DNA of 7,531 bases from CAZIVE01 sp964542435 (GTDB taxonomy: Bacteria > Bacteroidota > Bacteroidia > Bacteroidales > Tannerellaceae): NCBI GenBank assembly GCA_964542435.1, contig CAZIVE010000125.1, positions 1 to 7,531 of the forward strand, in the 5' to 3' direction. Each line of letters opens with the position of its first letter. The first letter of the stretch is position 1. The notes under the pieces are model-generated. The model saw only the letters and a program-made list of their open reading frames with translations. It was not told the origin of the DNA and made no database searches. Position numbers and translations under genes: made by a program. Below, in pieces: positions 5,296-7,531 of this stretch.

Positions 5296-6594
5296 TTACA
5301 ATCCGAAAAGCTTTGGAATGAGAAGGCTGAGCTGCGGAATGAATGCGACCAGAAACAATACTACGATCATAGCAGCAAACATGGGAAGAAGCGGTTTGAT
5401 GACTTTGTCGATCTTTGTTCCGGCCACGCTGCACCCGATGAAAAGAACTGATCCGACAGGCGGCGTACAAAGTCCTACGCAGAGATTCAAAACCATCATG
5501 ATTCCGAAATGAACTGGATCCATTCCGAGTTGCTGTGTGGCGATCGGAAGGAAGATCGGTGTGAAGATGAGTACCGCGGGCGTCATATCCATGAAAATAC
5601 CCACGATCAGCAAGATGATATTGATCATGATGAGTATCATTGTCGGATCGCTACTGATACTAAGCAACATCGAACTGACTGTCTGAGGAAGATTTTCGTA
5701 GCTCATGATCCACGATAGACCTGTGCAAGTACCGACAAGAAGCATCACGATGGCCGTTGTCTTGGCTGATTGCAGAAGAATGGTTGGAAGCTTTTTCCAG
5801 GTAAGTTCTTTATAGATGAACGCGAGAAGCAACGAATAGAGTACTGCGACGGCTGATGCTTCCGTGGCTGTAAAGAATCCGGCAAGGATTCCGCCGATGA
5901 CGATGACAAGCAGCATCAGACTGGGAATGGCACGCCAAAACACTCGCATTCCTTCGCTGATGTTCACGCTGACACCTCTTTCATAATGACGATGTGCGGC
6001 CATAAAGGCGGCAACCAGCATGATGGCAAGTCCTGTCAGAATGCCGGGAAGATAGCCGGCCATAAATAGTGCGGACACTGAAACGCCGCCGCTTGCCAAA
6101 GAATAGACGATAAGTACGTTACTTGGAGGAATGATCATTCCGGTCGTAGCTGATGAAATATTAACGGCAGCACTGAAATTGGTGTCGTAACCGGCTTTTT
6201 TCATCTCCGGCGTCATGATGCTTCCGATGGCCGATGCAGCAGCTGCTGCAGAACCGCTGATAGCACCGAACAACATGTTCGATACAACGTTTACTACAGC
6301 CAATCCACCGGGCATTTTGCCTACAAGCACTTTGGCGAAGTCGATGAGCCTGATGGCAATCCCTCCACTATTCATGATGTTGCCCGCGAGGATAAAGAAA
6401 GGAATGGCTAAGAGCGCAAAACTGTCTAGTCCGGAAGCCATACGCAAGGCATATGTTGTGAAGGCAGGTAGCGAATCGATGCTGACGAGCATGGTCAGTA
6501 TACCTGAGATTCCAATGCTGTAAGCCACAGGAACTCCAACAGTGAGCAACAGAAAGAAACTAACGATTAATATGATGATTCCTGCAAAGTCCAT
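5296..6594 (-). CDS. dctM: TRAP transporter large permease, DctM family
   Basis: The 432-residue product is very hydrophobic and is the main transport subunit of a TRAP system, which uses a sodium gradient to import organic acids. Family landmarks are the N-terminal GVPVAYSIGISG (20-31), AIPFFILAGNIM (63-74), FGAISGSAAAAASAIGSIM (109-127), SATTGMIIPPSNVLIVYS (148-165), the FFTATEASAVAVLYS segment (240-254) and LCTPPVGSVLF (375-385). About a dozen membrane segments are expected, and the length is typical. The start ATG lies three bases after the dctQ stop, so the two are translationally coupled. It is the last gene of the transporter operon. The substrate cannot be inferred from this subunit. 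Confidence 0.96.
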   Translation of the reverse strand: MDFAGIIILIVSFFLLLTVGVPVAYSIGISGILTMLVSIDSLPAFTTYALRMASGLDSFALLAIPFFILAGNIMNSGGIAIRLIDFAKVLVGKMPGGLAVVNVVSNMLFGAISGSAAAAASAIGSIMTPEMKKAGYDTNFSAAVNISSATTGMIIPPSNVLIVYSLASGGVSVSALFMAGYLPGILTGLAIMLVAAFMAAHRHYERGVSVNISEGMRVFWRAIPSLMLLVIVIGGILAGFFTATEASAVAVLYSLLLAFIYKELTWKKLPTILLQSAKTTAIVMLLVGTCTGLSWIMSYENLPQTVSSMLLSISSDPTMILIMINIILLIVGIFMDMTPAVLIFTPIFLPIATQQLGMDPVHFGIMMVLNLCVGLCTPPVGSVLFIGCSVAGTKIDKVIKPLLPMFAAMIVVLFLVAFIPQLSLLIPKLFGL

Positions 6595-6597
6595 GGT

Positions 6598-7086
6598 TTA
6601 GCTTTTCTCTGTTTGTGGTTGGTTATGAAAAAGACGAATGGAATTGTCTATCATATAATAAGAGGTAAGTAAACCGCTGAGAGGAAGTGCCAGATAGACA
6701 TATCCGAGATTCAGTTCCATGGAAGCGGAGGTTACGCTGAGATAGAATCGCGTACATACGAGCCAAGTTCCTCCGACGAGCAAAACGACTACTGCAAAGA
6801 TGAATACCAATAGATTGATGATGAGTTGAAGTCTCTTTTGCCTTTTCTCATCCAGATGCTGAAGAAGAAGGTCAATGGCAAGATGTCCATTGAGTCCTGC
6901 AACGTAAGCGGCACCGAGCAATCCAACCCAGATCAAAAGAAATCCGGCCAGTTCATCGGTGATGGAACTGGGCGAGGTGAGCAGATATCGACTAGCGACT
7001 TGCCAAAGCACATCGATTACGAGAACAGCCATCAGAATGATGAGCAGTGTCTCCAACATCTTATCAATGATTTTCCTTATCCGCAT
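6598..7086 (-). CDS. dctQ: TRAP transporter small permease, DctQ family
   Basis: The 162-residue product has four membrane segments at about 12-34, 47-66, 88-110 and 127-148. The DctQ signature is visible: WQVASRY (28-34), then DELAGFLLIWVGLLGAAY (44-61), then HLAIDLL (68-74), and a final segment with LALPLSG (132-138). DctQ is the small integral-membrane partner that packs against DctM and helps dock the substrate-binding protein. It is a normal size and separate from DctM, not fused as in some systems. Its ATG at 7086 overlaps the last 23 bases of dctP, and its stop lies three bases before the dctM ATG, so the three are tightly coupled. Confidence 0.95.
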   Translation of the reverse strand: MRIRKIIDKMLETLLIILMAVLVIDVLWQVASRYLLTSPSSITDELAGFLLIWVGLLGAAYVAGLNGHLAIDLLLQHLDEKRQKRLQLIINLLVFIFAVVVLLVGGTWLVCTRFYLSVTSASMELNLGYVYLALPLSGLLTSYYMIDNSIRLFHNQPQTEKS

Positions 7087-7531
7087 TTTCTATTTGTTCG
7101 ATTAAATCGCTGTATTTGGGATTCTTTCTGTAACGGTCAAGCATTGGTTGTGCCGCTTCGATAAACTTTTGCTTATCCGGATAGATGATTTTCACGCCTT
7201 TCGCTTTGATGATGTCCATCGCCTCTTTCTCCTGTTTAGCCCAAAGTTTCCGCTGGTAAAGGGAAGCTTCATAAGCTGCCTGTTTGAGCCAGCCGCGTTC
7301 CTGAGGATTCAGCTTCTTCCACGTTGCCGAACTGATGATGATCACGTCGGGACACATTGTATGTTCGTTGATGGTGTAGTATTTGATTACTTCATGATGA
7401 TAGGCAGTGGTAATGGAAGGCGCGTTGTTTTCAGCGCCATCTACAACGTGACTTTGTAAAGCCGTGTAAAGTTCCCCATAATCAACCGGCGTTGCTGATC
7501 CTCCGAATGTCTGCATCATTTCGACCGCAAT
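7064..7531 (-). CDS. dctP: TRAP transporter periplasmic substrate-binding protein, DctP family (C-terminal part)
   Basis: The frame is open at the right edge, so only the last 155 residues are present, about half of the usual ~330. The visible part begins IAVEMMQTFGG and contains the family segment PVDYGELYTALQSHVVDGAENN, in which the asparagine and the following residues shape the ligand pocket. HEVIKYYTINEH and the amphipathic C-terminal helices follow. The conserved arginine that pairs with substrate carboxylates lies upstream and is not visible, nor is the signal peptide. DctP captures the substrate in the periplasm and delivers it to DctQM. It is the first visible gene of dctP-dctQ-dctM and overlaps dctQ by 23 bases. 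The ligand is unknown; uronates or other organic acids are family possibilities. Confidence 0.95.
   Translation of the reverse strand: MAVEMMQTFGGSATPVDYGELYTALQSHVVDGAENNAPSITTAYHHEVIKYYTINEHTMCPDVIIISSATWKKLNPQERGWLKQAAYEASLYQRKLWAKQEKEAMDIIKAKGVKIIYPDKQKFIEAAQPMLDRYRKNPKYSDLIEQIENADKENH

Noticed and set aside
1..7531. CRISPR array, tRNA, rRNA, insertion sequence
   Set aside because: No regularly spaced direct repeats, no cloverleaf or rRNA-like stretches and no transposase-like protein were seen on either strand.

Overview
The window looks like chromosome from a Bacteroidota member, most likely order Bacteroidales. The reasons are several exact matches to the TAnnTTTG -7 promoter box ahead of genes, weak or absent Shine-Dalgarno sites, and the family content (a secreted DUF1080 protein, an adjacent queC-queF pair, a short FtsB/DivIC-type protein divergent from dnaX). 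The genus cannot be fixed from what is here; Prevotellaceae or Bacteroidaceae is a guess.

Layout from left to right. Bases 1-48 are the first codons of a minus-strand ORF that runs off the left edge. Bases 49-411 have no protein gene. They hold an elaborate nested inverted-repeat structure (71-338): a 30-base outer stem enclosing a perfect 16-bp hairpin and a 20-bp hairpin. Three of its six stem mismatches become G-U pairs if the minus strand is read as RNA and none do on the plus strand, so a minus-strand structured RNA leading into the left-edge ORF is the best reading. The layout resembles a retron msr-msd or another reverse-transcriptase-associated RNA, but the protein that would prove this lies outside the window.

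Bases 412-1074 carry a two-gene minus-strand operon: an FtsB/DivIC-like division protein, then a four-helix membrane protein of unknown role. Diverging from it is dnaX (1201-2967), the DNA polymerase III clamp-loader subunit. dnaX has an in-frame A9 tract exactly between the ATPase/clamp-loader part and the Pro-rich linker. Both alternative frames stop within about 20 bases, as in the Thermus dnaX slippage site that makes the short gamma form. A strong bidirectional terminator separates dnaX from the convergent gene.

Bases 3052-3825 (minus) encode a secreted DUF1080 protein with a lectin/glucanase-like fold. Bases 3941-5102 (minus) are queC-queF, two steps of queuosine-precursor synthesis (preQ0 synthase and preQ0 reductase). 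The other steps (GCH1, QueD, QueE) are not here. Bases 5296-7531 (minus) are a complete TRAP transporter set in the order dctP (partial, cut by the right edge), dctQ, dctM, with overlapping or nearly touching genes. The TRAP substrate cannot be told from the window.

The housekeeping part is ordinary. The unusual parts are the left-edge structured element and the dnaX slippery tract.
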